From: Xylogone sp. PMI_703
Taxonomy: Eukaryota > Ascomycota > Leotiomycetes
Assembly: GCA_021399445.1 (NCBI GenBank)
Contig: JAJTUQ010000003.1
Location: 4,216,001-4,280,000, forward strand
Length of the DNA: 64,000 nucleotides
Direction: 5' to 3'
Shown here: positions 47,566 through 59,729 of the stretch, in pieces
Position numbering within the stretch: the first letter of the stretch is position 1
Layout of the letters: each line of letters begins with the position of its first letter
Notes under the pieces: model-generated
The model's input: the letters and a program-made list of their open reading frames with translations, nothing else
What the model was told of the DNA's origin: nothing
The model's database searches: none
Translations under genes and position numbers: made by a program

Positions 47566-48047
47566 GAATTAGCAGTAGCACGTCTCGATTTGGGCGTTGA
47601 TTAAGGCGTTCCTTAGATAATAAACGGTAGGGAGGGGTTCAGCCAAAAGTTTCTGTAAGATGGTGTTTTGAGTATTCTAGAGTAGATATCCTTCTGAATC
47701 AATCCTCTATTTTGCTTGTAAGCATCATGCGAACAAGATAAATATTGGTTTCGTTTTAGTACTGGCTAGAATCAAGATAATATAATCGCTTACGAGTCAA
47801 AAGTAGATCTCTTAACAACGTTGTACATGCTCTATTTCTTGCCAGGCTATGCCTTCCATAAGTACATTCTAGAAAGACAACATTGCGAAGAAGAGAGGAG
47901 AAGGGATTCCATGATAATTTCCAGTTGGGTAAATTACAAGCATAAATAGGCTGCCCAGGAACTCCTTTTATATAACCCTAAAAATGCCGGTATAGCCAAG
48001 TATACAAGTTCATCCAGCCGCCCCAGCACCGTCATAATTAGTTTCGT
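47566..48047. other. Intergenic region between convergent SRP40 and TUF1
   Basis: About 0.5 kb of probable 3' UTR sequence of two convergent genes. No other feature is seen. Confidence 0.5.
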
Positions 48048-49536
48048 TTATTTAAGGATTTGAGTAACAATGCCGGTAGCGACAGTTCGGCCACCCTCCT
48101 AGAGTGATTGTTAGCATTGGATTTCCATATGGATGCTAGTATGACATACCCGGATGTTAAATCTTTGTCCTGACTCAAGAGCTACAGGGTTATAGAGCTC
48201 GCACTTCATCTCTACGTTGTCTCCAGGCATAACCATCTTGGAATCGGCATCCTCAGTTCCATCAGGCCAATCGAAAGTGGCGGATTCATCAGCAGTTCGG
48301 ATATAGATTTGTGGTCTGTAGTTGCGGTGGAATCCAGTGTGACGACCACCTTCTTCCTTGGTGAGAACATACATGGAGACCAAGAACTCTTTATGAGCCT
48401 TTGTGGTGCCTGGGAGAGCAATAACCATTCCTCGGCGGACATCCTCACGCTTAACACCTCTAAGGAGAAGTCCAGAGTTGTCACCGGCTCTTGATTCGTC
48501 ACAAGCCTTCTTGAATGTCTCGATATCGGTGACTTTGGTCTTGATTGGCTGCTCTCCTTTGCCGACTAGCTCAACTTCGGCATCTCTCTTCAAGACACCC
48601 CGCTCCACACGTCCAGATGCGACAGTTCCACGACCAGGAATCGAGAACACATCTTCAACAGACATCAAGAATGGTTTATCGAGGTCACGCTGGGGAGTTG
48701 GAATCCAATCATCAACAGCTTTCAGTAGCTCGTCGATCTTAGATTCACCGATTTCCGGTCTCCGTCCTTCAAGAGCGCAAAGAGCAGACCCCATGATGAT
48801 GGGAGTATCGTCACCTTCAAATCCGTAGGTGTTAAGCAGCTCACGCATCTCCATCTCCACCAATTCCAACATCTCCGGGTCCTCTAGCGCATCGACCTTG
48901 TTGACGAATACAACAATCTTTTGCACACCAACTTGACGGGCGAGCAAAAGATGTTCTCTTGTCTGAGGCATCTGTCCATCTGAGGCGGCCACGACGATGA
49001 CAGCACCATCCATGTTCGCAGCACCAGTAATCATGTTCTTGATGTAATCAGCGTGACCTGGGCAGTCAACGTGGGAGTAATGGCGAGCGTCGGTTTGGTA
49101 TTCGATATGTGCCGTCGAGATGGTAATACCACGTTTTCGCTCCTCAGGAGCCTTATCAATGGCGCCATACTCAAGGAAGTTTGCCAGACCCTTCTCTGCT
49201 TGTCTTTTTGTGATTGCAGCTGTCAATGTTGTCTATGGTATTGTTAGTTTTTTTGGTTTCAGCATGGTGCCATTTTGTCATACCTTTCCATGATCGACGT
49301 GACCAATTGTACCTACAAAAAGTCAGTTATCATTCTAAATTGGTCAATTTTTTGAAGTATCTACCAATATTGACATGGGGCTTCGTCCGCTCAAAGACAG
49401 TGGCATATGTTCGGTATGCATTTAGTACCGCAGCACCATTTTGTCTTCTCAGAGCATGTTGCAATGGGTTAATCGAGCTACTTCTTTGCAAGCTAGCCCG
49501 CAGAAAAGGACTAATTGATCGTGCAAACACCGACAT
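48048..49536 (-). CDS. TUF1: Mitochondrial elongation factor Tu
   Basis: Four exons on the minus strand: 49536-49365, 49312-49284, 49232-48150 and 48098-48048, giving 444 aa. The N-terminal ~45 residues (start [19 protein letters not shown]) are Arg/Ser-rich with no acidic residues, as expected for a mitochondrial presequence. Joining exons restores [16 protein letters not shown], with the G1 loop divided by two introns. Other GTPase motifs are DCPGHADY (G3), NKVD (G4) and SALCAL (G5). The effector region [10 protein letters not shown] and the C-terminal domains 2 and 3 follow, with [17 protein letters not shown] and a PGDNVEMK strand. It delivers aminoacyl-tRNA to the mitochondrial ribosome. 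A longer upstream in-frame start (49656) would add a non-conserved leader, so the ATG at 49536 is preferred. Confidence 0.94.
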
Positions 49537-49863
49537 CTTCAAAGGAAATACCTCAATAACACAAAAACAACGAGATGCTGGAGAACTGTGGATGCAATTC
49601 TGAGCAGCTCGAGGACAAGTAAATTTCTTAGCGTAAATATTTAGCGTGGTGGGCATATCTCCGACCCACGTGACTGCAAGGGTCCCCCCTTTCTGCCCCT
49701 TCTGATCATTCAGATTACCAAATCAGTCACTTAACATTTCAAATTATGGAGGTTCTAAACAATTGAGAAAACAAAATAAATACTGTTGGATTCGTTGTAA
49801 TATAACTAAGGAACTTATACATCTAGCCCATCACTTCAACCAACTTTCCATGAAATAACTTAT
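49537..49863. promoter_or_regulatory. TUF1 upstream region with CACGTG box
   Basis: This short stretch lies between the TUF1 start and the stop of the next minus-strand gene. A CACGTG palindrome at 49667-49672 (GTCACGTGGG on the coding strand) lies about 130 bp upstream of the TUF1 ATG. In yeast the CACGTG core binds Cbf1 and related bHLH factors; a role here is inferred from position only. Confidence 0.4.
49667..49672 (-). promoter_or_regulatory. CACGTG E-box upstream of TUF1
   Basis: Palindromic CACGTG in the context GTCACGTGGG, about 130 bp before the TUF1 start codon. Confidence 0.35.
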
Positions 49864-52127
49864 TCAGAATTCATTGTGTGAGGTATGTTGTTGAGATCCG
49901 ATAGTATTCCTTATTTTGGTATCATGAATGTTTGAGCTGGCCCAGAATTGCCAATTCTCGGAATCATCCTGGATCTTCTTCCAGGCGTCCAATACTTCCA
50001 TTTCTTCCGTTGTAAAATCCTGGGATTGAACGAGTGGTTTCCAGGGCCACTCATCAGGCTCACATCTATCCCATTTGCCACCTTCAAGTTCCTTCCCCTT
50101 GCTATCAATTTCTGGAACTGGAGGGACCTTTCCCTCATTTAGATATGCTCTAATCTTGCCAAGTGTGCATCTAGAGGCAGCAGCCAAACTACAATGCCCA
50201 CCAGATATTTGTTCAATTAACCCTGCACCAACAAATTTCTTGGCCATCTTGACACCAGCATAAAGAGGAGTGACAGGATCCGCACTGTTACTGATAAAGA
50301 GCAATGGGAATGCCGTCTTGATAGGCTTAGGTTTATGAGCTGGGTGATCGTCCCATCTCATTGGGGGGTCATGAGTCTCAATAGCCCAGCTATCACAACC
50401 AATCATTAAAGTCATCCATATGTCGGCGAAAGATGATATCTTTGCCATCTCTTCAAACATTAACTCAAGGTTATCGATTGTCTCATTGAGCTAAATAAAT
50501 TATGATTAGAAATACTTCTGTTGATGGATGGAAGGATCCTTACATGATAGCGTTTATCGCTGCACATAATTGCGGCTTGTGCATCAGTTGGGTAGATATG
50601 TGCAGGGTATTTAGGTAGACAAGAGTTGGCAAATCCAGGTTGGATATACTGCATCATCTGTGGCATACTTCTTTGGTCGATTGATTTGAGTAACTCCGCC
50701 AGAAGTGGAAACATTGTAACTGGAGAATAGAGCGTCTGGAATAAGAACTGCTTAACATCTGTGTGGTATAGGATCACCGGTACCTTTGTTATATGCTCCA
50801 CGAAATATATTGGAGACTCTTCCAAGTCAGTCATAATATTCCGGTATTTGCCTTCAATGGCTGATATGTTATCTCCGCTTTTATATATAGCGCACTTTTC
50901 TCCAGCTTCATAGCAATATTTGAAAAAGGACTCCAGAACTTTGTCTGCATCAAGGAGGCTTTCTTCCCATATAGGTGAGACATAAAGATCAGCGTCAACA
51001 ACGCCATCAAGGATCACTCGGCCTACACGGTCGGGGAACATTGATGCAAATGTAGCCCCCAAAAAGCTCTGTAAAGGTATTAGACATGAGCCCTGGCAAA
51101 ATTGGCATGTGACATACCCCGTAGCTGAAGCCCCAGTAAACAAGCTTGCCCTTTGTATCTAATGGATAGGAGTCCGTAGATGCTGATGACAGAGTCTCAG
51201 TTTCGCCTGTAACCAAAGGCTCAGCGGCATCATGCAGCTCAAGCCAGTCATCCCATGCATCTATGATGCTCAACATATCTCGAGCAACGTTTGGAGTGCC
51301 CGAAAATCTCAAGATACTATTGTCACCATAAATCGCGTCTTTTTCCTCGCAGAGTTTACCCAGGGCTTTTGCTCTAATATCTAGACTTTTCAAAGCGGTG
51401 GAGCTGGAATTTACAAGGCCTACCTCCCTTGACATCAGTAGCCACTTAAGTCTCTTATCGAATCCTAGCTGGGAATCTTCGTATCCTGGCTCAGGTTTGT
51501 CGCCTGCATCTGGGGGTGGGAAGGCAAAGCAATCGGCTCTTGGAATCGTTGCCCCAATGCCCCTGGGGTCAAATCCAATAATATCTCTCTCGAGGCCAAC
51601 TACTTGCTGTATTTGACTCCCGAGCCTAAGAACGATACCGAGACCAGATCCTCCTGGTCCGCCAGGATTAACTAGTAAGGGCGATCTAGAGTATTTTCCT
51701 AGCGTTGAGCGTATCCCTGGTTTCATTATCAGGGCTATGTGCACTTTGGGATTATCTTGCGATGCATTCAATGGACGACGATAGTCCATCGCAACGGTAA
51801 GCCTTGCACACAACATGGTCTCATAGCAAGGGTACCACTCAAGCTTTTCACTTGGTGTAATCTAAATATAAGTCAGTGATGCGGTCGGTCTACAACGTGT
51901 CCTATAAATGGTAGGCAAACATCTAAAATATCATCCACATAAGAGTGATGGTTTCGTGGAGATTTAGGTTTGTTGCCAAAGCCATGTAACGAAGTCGTGA
52001 ATATAAACGCTACAGACAGCCAAAAGAGGATAACAATGGCAACAAGATATCTCCGTTTACCATCTTCTTTACGGATCTGCCGGTGACTCGGCTGCCGTGG
52101 TAGCAAGCCTATCTTTTCATCATCCAT
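49864..52127 (-). CDS. Membrane-anchored TAP-like serine peptidase (S33-type alpha/beta hydrolase)
   Basis: Four exons on the minus strand: 52127-51921, 51861-51118, 51068-50544 and 50490-49864, giving 700 aa. A short basic N-terminus is followed by one transmembrane helix (about residues 27-45, YLVAIVILFWLSVAFIF), so a type II or signal-anchor topology is likely, with the catalytic domain in the lumen or outside. The oxyanion loop is NPGGPGGSG. The nucleophile is in GFSYG, split by an intron, Ser ~315. The C-terminal TAP-like region gives Asp ~563 (NSADPVTPLYAG) and His ~591 (SGGHCSLA). This triad and layout match tripeptidyl-aminopeptidase/prolyl-type S33 peptidases of fungi and actinomycetes. 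The substrate is unknown. It faces a second alpha/beta hydrolase gene across a 0.9-kb divergent region. Confidence 0.87.
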
Positions 52128-53023
52128 CAGGACTAAAGAGCTCCTTTGGATTTAAGCCTATCGATAGGCTTAACCTCTCTTATGTCTTAGATCTCGAGTT
52201 GACTGATTAATATAGGAGTATCACTGATATATCTATGTAGTAGACACGCTTGAATAATGACATGAAACAAAGCTCAGCGAATAAATGAAGGGGAAAGAGG
52301 CCTTAATAGCTTGCGATAAGCTCCAGAAACCGCCGCAGTAGGCATCAATGAGGCGTAAACGGCGCAGCGCGGGTTGGGAGGTTGGCGATCCGGAGAACCG
52401 ATGGGCGAATACGGGGCTGCTCGCTGATAGTCCGTGGTGCACTGATAGGCTTAAGTTTAGTGCACTGACACTATCCCCAGTTGGTTGCCAGGGACAGGCA
52501 GTTAATTAGTGCAATTGGTTAAACGCGTACAGCATGCATCCCTCTTGCCTTTCGCATACTCGCAATCCAACACGTACCTCCAACATGCAACTACTACTCT
52601 TGAAGTGAAATTGACAAATTCTGAAAGCGGCCCAGGTTCTGCCAAATCTAATTCTACAGATTTTGGATACACACAATTGGCAAGATGTTCCTCTCCCAGT
52701 AGGTTATTAGTAAGTCTCTCACTCGTTCGTCAATGCTTCTCTACCATCAAGCTTCACTAGTCCTTTTTCGATCGTTTTTGTTCTCTAATGTGCTGGATCA
52801 AATAATCCATGAATTAATCCAAGGTCATGTTGTTTAAGAAACGATTCTAACTCCTAAAGTCAACCCTGCTCGTCATCGAAGCCGGATCCCGCTTCTCAGC
52901 CATAAGGGCGTTGTTAGAGATTAGTCTATCTCCTATTCTACTACTTATAAGATCTTACATTTCTGATATCGACTCATCCCTGTTCTCTCGGTTTTACTCG
53001 AGCCTGCGTAGTAGCGATACATC
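52128..53023. promoter_or_regulatory. Divergent promoter region between two alpha/beta hydrolase genes
   Basis: About 0.9 kb between the peptidase start (52127, minus) and the esterase start (53024, plus). The short open frames here have no recognisable motif, and no binding site is claimed. Confidence 0.35.
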
Positions 53024-54095
53024 ATGGTATCTCCAAGTCTTCCCGTTCAGATGCCTTCGGCATCATTCTTCCAAGGCGTGGTCCACAGAATCCGAATCGG
53101 ATTTATCAGACTACTCACAGATACCATTATGAATATCCTTGACCTCCCAGGCATTAGGGACCCTTCAACTCAGCCAACTTTCAAAAAGTCATATCCCTGC
53201 CAGCCGACCCTAACCCACCGGGTATTTGTTCCCAAAACTTGGAAAAGCGGTGATCCCGCTTTGCCGCTCTATATTGATCTCCATGGTGGTGGTTACGCAT
53301 TATTCAAACCTCAGGTTGACGACAAGTACTGCTCCTGGCTAGCAAACCAGCATAATGTTTTGGTTATTAGCGTTCAATATCTCCTTGGCCCTACCAATCT
53401 ATTTCCAAAACCGCTTTACGGTGTCCGCGACGTTATCCTTGCCATAATTGAAGACGATTCTCTTCCGGCCTTTGATAAGTTGAAAGTCTGTGTTGGTGGC
53501 TTCAGCGCTGGTGCCGGTTTCTCGCTCACGGTAACGCAGCTGCCGGAGTTGAAGGGGAGAATCCGTGGTGTCGTTGCTTTCTACCCTCCCACCAATTATG
53601 TGACCCCGGTAAAGGAATCTATTGCGGCTAGGCCGGCTCATGCTGGACCAGACGTTCTAGCAAGTCTCGCAGAGTTGTTCAAGTGGGGATACGTCCCCGT
53701 AGGACAAGACTTGGCAGATCCTTTGCTTAGTCCCGCGTTTGCCAAGAGAGAAGATTTACCACCCAAAATCTGCATCGTTGGATGTGAGTTTGATTTTCTA
53801 TGCAAGAATGCTGAGATATTGGCGAATAGGTTAGCAGAATCAGGGACTGGGGAGAGAACTGGTACTGAGACTGCATGGGAGCAGAACGGGATCAGATGGG
53901 AAATGATGAGGGGGAAATATCATGGTAAGCCCTCGTAGCCTGAGATTTATATGCTGAAAGCTAATCTGCGCCTTAGCGTTCGATATGCCTCTTGTGCAGC
54001 CCAGAAGAGCAGTCAAAAGGGCGATACTGGATGCACGATCAAAGGCAATGTGGAGTGGCGCCAGCAATTGGCTTATGCGTGAAGTATACTCTTAG
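53024..54095 (+). CDS. HGGG-type alpha/beta hydrolase (esterase/lipase, hormone-sensitive-lipase-like)
   Basis: Two exons: 53024-53924 and 53977-54095 (52-bp intron), giving 339 aa. The oxyanion motif is LHGGGYALF. The nucleophile elbow is GFSAGAG, Ser ~161; the late Asp is in CEFDFLCKNA; the His is in YHAFDM (His ~300), restored by the intron join. This motif set is that of the alpha/beta hydrolase 3 family (HSL/plant carboxylesterase type) that hydrolyses short acyl esters and is common in fungal secondary metabolism and detoxification. No signal peptide is evident, so it is likely cytosolic. The C-terminal exon (AVKRAILDARSKAMWSG) completes the fold. The physiological substrate is unknown. 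Confidence 0.87.
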
Positions 54096-55656
54096 GAAGT
54101 TGCATAAGAAATACGCATGCTATTGAGATTTAACTTAAGAGACTACTTTGTCATGGTGTATAGCGAGAATCTTTGAGAACTGGCTTCTATGCTACCCCTT
54201 AGCGATAACAGAGCTCACTATGCTTTGAATGATTTCTAATAGGAACAGATATTTATCAACGAGTTAACTAGAGACCGGGATAACGGACTCGATGATTCTA
54301 TCTCCGAGTGACTTAGGATGCCAACCTATTTAGCTTTAGATCTCAAATCACCATCATGAAACCCAAGCTTGACTAGGACAACACACAATTTAAGTCGAGT
54401 CTTGAATGAGAAGATAATGCATCATCAGAAAACATGGAAAGTGAGCAATACTTCTCGGGCAAAACTACTTGCATATATTTCAACGCTGTGGAACTTGCAG
54501 AAAAGGGAGGGTCTATTTAGGTACTGTAAGTAAGTAAGAAGCGAGGATTGTTGTTTTCTAGCCGCGGTTAAGTGACAAGCGGTACTCGAGGTCCATGGAT
54601 ACGTTACTTCGATAAGGCTAGAACGGAGGTTTGGGGTCTGATTGCGTTAGACAGTATGCGTGAAGGATGCATGTTTGACGCGCTTGCTTCTTGGCACTGA
54701 CTTCCAGATGCAATGCAGAAAAAGCATCACATGAAAACATTTCATAAGGGGCAGAAAAGAAGAAAATAATTGCCAGAACAAATCTATCTATGTTGCACCA
54801 AGTGGGTTGTTACTTCCTTTCCTCATATATGGAAAACCTGCCGTTGAGAAAGCAAAGAGGGAAGACAGAAATATTGGAGGAATCTGGCTACACGACGGTA
54901 GGCGGCTAAGCAATGCGGGCGGTTGGGCTTGATCAGATGATGGATGATACCATACGGTTGATAAGCTTTGTGTCTAATATAAATGTAAATCCAATCCACC
55001 CCACGGAGAACTGGCACCAATATGGGAGAGCGGCGGAGCGCGAAAGTCCAGTCGAGGAGGTGGTTGTTGAAGCTTAACATGCGGCATGCGACACGGGGCA
55101 TGGGTGATGTGATGTGCATGCACTGCACTGTGGTAGGCTCTGCAGGCGAAGGATTAGTGCTATGGAGTGCCGGAGCTAGGCTTCTAGAAACAGAAGGTGC
55201 CCCAAAGTCGCGAGAGCCACTCGCCTTGTGCCAGTCCGCCAGGCACAGCGAATCTGAGGGGATCATCCCCCGGGCGTGCCATCATGATTGGCCTGGACCA
55301 TGGACTCCCGCCCCGATCCAAGATTAAGTACCGCGTCCGCCATCCCTGAGCTGCCCAACGATGGTGGCTGCTCAGGCTGCTCTACTGCGTCGATGATGTT
55401 TCCGGCCCTCGTCCCTCACTCTATGGAGGGGTTATCGAGTGTTCCTCTACCAATGAAGCACTCCACGGAGGCCCTGGGTGTCTGAGACGGCAGGTCTGAT
55501 AATCATTCCTATGCATATGGAAGTACCGTAGGTACCAGGGGGCAGATTGATTCCAGAATAGAAATTCCTATAATAGGTAGGGCCACCTCTATACGTTCGC
55601 TACTCTCTTTCATCTACATCTTGGAGCATTTTGGTTACTGAGTATCATTTCTTGCA
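54096..55656. other. Intergenic region upstream of RNase T2 gene
   Basis: About 1.6 kb with no credible gene. The minus-strand frame at 54823-55266 shows no domain. The region near 55560-55656 should hold the RNase T2 promoter and leader. Confidence 0.5.
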
Positions 55657-57224
55657 ATGGCTCCAAGTCTGTCTTCTGTCTCCTTAGCCCTGGTGCTCGG
55701 CGCCACAAGCGCTCTCGCCGCTGTGGAGTCTTGTTCCAGTCCCCAGTTGAGTTGTCACAACTCAAGCTCCGTAGCCAATCTCTGTTGTTTCAACGCCCCA
55801 GGTGGGCAGCTTGTCCAGACGCAATTCTGGGATACCAGTCCATCCACAGGTTTGTTAGATAAATGAAAATTTCAATGCCATATCTAAGTATTCTTTCCAG
55901 GCCCAATCAACTCCTGGACTGTCCACGGTCTCTGGCCAGATCATTGTGATGGCACGTTTGACCAAAATTGTGATTCCAAGCGTGCTTATAAAAATATCTC
56001 TGCAATTCTGCAGCAATACGGCAAGACCGATCTGCTATCTTATATGAACACCTTCGTGGGTCAACTCCTGTCATGTTTTGAGTTCTTTAGACGTTTACTT
56101 TTTACAGTGGAAAAACGACCCGAATGACGGCTCGGATGAAGAATTCTGGGAGCATGAATGGGCAACACACGGCACGTGTATCAGTACCCTAAACACGAAA
56201 TGCTACACAGATTACACCCCTCAGGAAGAAGTCCCAGATTTTTTCCAGACCGCCGTCAACCTTTTCAAGAAGCTGGACACATATGCGGTATGCTCAAATA
56301 TCATCACCATCAAAGATAATCTGGAACTAACATGATGACATATAGTTCCTTGCCAATGCTGGCATTACACCTTCGACAACGGCAACTTATACCAAGTCTC
56401 AGATCCTCGCTGCAGTCCAAGCTGCTGGATACCAAGCTACCATTCAGTGTAGCTCCGGTGCTCTTGATGAGATTTGGTACTCTTTTGATGTGTTAGGATC
56501 TGTCGTTACTGGCACCTTCCAACCAGCTGCTCCAGGTGAGACATTACATTCAGAATTGGGTCCTAAATTTTCCAATCTGACATATTCGTAGTCGGACAAT
56601 CGTCTTCCTGCTCATCAAGCGGCATCAAGTATTTACCAAAATCCTCTGGTACTTCAATTACAAGATCTTCCTCCCATACAGCAACAACAACAACGAGAAG
56701 ATCTTCCACCTCCACCTCACGAGGATCCACTCCAACACCAACCGGTGGTTTCTCTGGTTCCGGGTTCTTGAACGCAATAACTGGTGGTGCTGAGGACGGG
56801 TGCTTGATAAGTGCTGGTACATGGTACACAAGTGGTACTTGTGCTACCTATACCGCAATCCCTTCAGGTATGGCCTTCTATGTATTATTTAAGAATAACC
56901 CACTTATATATTGTTATAGGCTCGGGATTCACATTGAAGTCATCCAAAGGAAACTGTGCCATCGCAAATTCCGAATTCAGTTGTGCATCTGGCAACTCTG
57001 CCACTGTATTTACAGTAAGCGTCTAGCTTTATAGTTTTAAATTTTTTCCCCCTGAACTTGATCATAGCATACTGACTCATGCGTTCTAGGCAATTAACGG
57101 ACTTTTGGCATATAGCGGAAGCACTGCATTCTATGCTAGCTCGAAACCAAGTGGCCAGACTCAAGCCACAGTCTACACTACCACTAAGAGTGTTAGTGTT
57201 CAATTCCAGTGGGAGAGCACTTAG
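55657..57224 (+). CDS. Secreted ribonuclease T2 with C-terminal extension
   Basis: Seven exons: 55657-55849, 55901-56055, 56108-56287, 56346-56535, 56592-56867, 56920-57014 and 57090-57224, giving 407 aa. A signal peptide is clear (MAPSLSSVSLALVLGATSALA). The two conserved active-site segments are present: WTVHGLWPDHC (about 70-80) and EEFWEHEWATHGTC (about 127-140), each with its catalytic His. Many Cys residues are expected to form disulfides. A Ser/Thr-rich linker (about 235-270) connects to a beta-rich C-terminal domain (about 275-407), the arrangement of the Rny1/RNase T2-like fungal group. The family cleaves single-stranded RNA via a 2',3'-cyclic intermediate in vacuole or extracellular space. 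Exons 1, 4 and 5 end one base into a codon and the other joins are in phase 0; all reading frames agree. Confidence 0.92.
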
Positions 57225-57890
57225 AACTCTGAGATAGCTTGGGATTCTTTATCCTGACAGAAGTCAATACTTTGTACATATTTTAGCCCTTTCCCTCTGT
57301 AGTACGACGGTAAGGAGATAGTGCGGGGTTACGAATAAGATATTACGTAGATGGTTTATATGAATACAAAACTCATAGGCTCGTATGACTGAGCCATATT
57401 ACCACGGTAGCGTAATTGCACTTCTCAGCATAGCAGCTATCAACAATACTCTTGTCTCAGACTTCCCGCGTGTGCCTGGTAACGAGCGCGGGACATTCTT
57501 GGTTTCTCAACGCTAGAAAGCCGACGCGGGGAGCTGACCTTTGATTCTTGTGCTACTTCTGTAATGGCAGGGCAACAAGATGTTCGTGCCAAAATCCCTA
57601 AATTGCTATACAAACATTGAACCTTTGTGAATCTCAAATCTAAACCTCGAAGTTGGAGCACAATCACCCACAACTCGCAGCCCACCCAAAACCTTATCGC
57701 AATCATTTAGCTATCAGCCTATCAGCACCGTGCGCAGCAACAAGTGGATCCCCCACGTCACACAAACACTTGCCATTGTCCGGGCAACCGCGACCTGGCC
57801 CCATTCGCGTAAACACTAGCCTTCATGTACCGAGCTTTACAGCTCAGAGCGAGAAACGACGTCTTCAAGATCAAGCAATTGTTAGTCAAA
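57225..57890. other. Intergenic region between RNase T2 and kinesin genes
   Basis: About 0.7 kb between two plus-strand genes, with the kinesin promoter and leader near its end. An upstream in-frame ATG at 57825 could extend the kinesin by 22 residues. Confidence 0.45.
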
Positions 57891-59729
57891 ATGGCCTTCG
57901 AACCGCGATTGATGTCGCGAATTGCATCCGACATGCGGTCCGTCAGGTCGTCGGCGTCGACGCCTTCATTGCGGGCAAGGGAGGATAGTATTGTTCCTGG
58001 GCGGAGTGAAGGGTCTGGAGGGAATGTGAGAGTTGTGGTCCGAGTGAGGGCATTTCTTCCTCGAGGTATGCATATACAATTTTTGGGATTAATCCTTTAT
58101 TTTTGGTAATTGCATAAGTTGTGAGTGATAATTCTGACTTTTTACTTTCTAGAGATTGAAAGAGGTGCAGAGTGTTTGATTGAGATGGATCCAGAGACGC
58201 AGGCTACGACGCTGTTGGTACCTAACGATTCTGATCCTGCCAATGCGAGATCGAAAATGCGCAAAGTCATGGAGGAGAAGAAATTCACTTTTGATAATTC
58301 CTTTTGGAGTCATGATCCAGAAGACGAGCACTATGCGACTCAGGAAGAAGTCTATAGCTGCTTGGGAGAGGAATTCTTGGATCATAATTTCGACGGCTAC
58401 CATACCTGCATTTTTGCGTATGGTCAGACTGGTTCCGGAAAGAGTTATACTATGATGGGTACTCCTGATCAGCCAGGCTTGATTCCAAGAACCTGCGAAG
58501 ATTTATTCCAAAGAATCGAAGAGGCTCAAGAGGAAACGCCCAACATCTCATATAACGTCCGTGTCTCGTACTTTGAAGTCTACAATGAGCACGTCCGTGA
58601 TCTCTTGGTTCCATACAACCCAAATCACCCGCCTTACTATCTCAAGATACGAGAGTCACCTACTGAAGGACCCTATATTAAGGATCTTACTGATGCTCCA
58701 GTCAAGAGCTTATCGGAGATCATGCGATATATGAGAATGGGGGACTCGAATCGAACGGTGGCTAGTACCAAGATGAACGATACCAGTAGTCGCAGTCACG
58801 CAGTTTTTACGATCATGTTGAAGCAGATCCACCATGACATGGAGACGGATGAGACAACTGAGCGAACGGCTCGAATTCGTCTGGTCGATTTGGCTGGTAG
58901 TGAACGGGCGAAAGCAACAGAAGCTACTGGTGTACGACTTCGAGAGGGAAGCAATATTAACAAATCCCTTACGACCCTGGGCCGAGTAATTGCTGCTCTG
59001 GCAGATCTGAAGCAGGTTCGTCCGGGAAAGAGGAGCAAAGACGTCGTGCCTTATAGAGACTCGATCTTAACCTGGCTTCTCAAGGATTCGCTTGGTGGAA
59101 ATAGTAAGACTGCAATGATAGCATGTATTGCTCCCTCAGATTATGAAGAGACGCTCTCGACTCTTCGTTATGCTGATCAAGCTAAGAGGATCCGCACCCG
59201 TGCCGTTGTCAACCAGGATCATCTCTCTGCCGCAGCAAGAGATGCACAGATTGCCGCAATGGCCGAGGAGATTCGTAAACTACAAATTAGTGTGTCTGAT
59301 AGTCGAAGACGTGAGAGAGAAGAAAAGGATGAGCAGGAGGAGAAGCTAGAGGAATATCAGAATAGAGTTGTTGTCATGCAACGCATGATGGAAGAAAAGG
59401 CTATGGTGGCTGAGGGCAAGATTCGAAGTCTGCAGACTGAGAATGAGGCGTTGAGACTCCACTTAAAGCTTGCGCTTGAAAGTCTGAAGAATCCTATCCA
59501 CGTCCCAGCACCAAGGAACAATAAAGTACGCATCTCACTAAATGACGAGGAGGAGGACATTGATGAAGCCAATGAAGAGGATGAGGAGGATGATATGGAT
59601 AGCTCTGTCCACGAGGAGAAAGCGAGTGAGATGCAAGTGTACATGAAGGAGTTGTTGAGCGATTTGGGTATATTCAGGAGGAAAATTGTGGATGATAAGA
59701 CCAGGTTCGTCTTTCCACAGATGAATTGA
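57891..59729 (+). CDS. Kinesin-3 family motor (UNC-104/Kin3-like), short C-terminus
   Basis: Two exons: 57891-58065 and 58153-59729, giving 583 aa as modelled. The motor domain has P-loop GQTGSGKSYT, switch I NDTSSRSHAVF and switch II DLAGSERAKATEATG, plus PQLGLIPR-like and YFEVYNE motifs. The NMDTSSRSHA-like loop and the adjacent KIRESP/GPYIKDL segment resemble kinesin-3 motors. A coiled coil with RKLQ...EEKLEEYQNRVVVMQRMME heptads follows the motor. I recall that filamentous fungi have a second, fungal-specific kinesin-3 (NcKin3-like), but I cannot place this one between that and a UNC-104 type without comparison. The ATG at 57891 has a better context (A at -3, G at +4) than the one at 57825. 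The C-terminus is uncertain: coding-like sequence continues in another frame (see findings). Confidence 0.85.

Noticed and set aside
54823..55266. 147-codon minus-strand frame upstream of RNase T2
   Set aside because: No recognisable domain or composition bias, and it lies in the promoter region of a well-supported gene.
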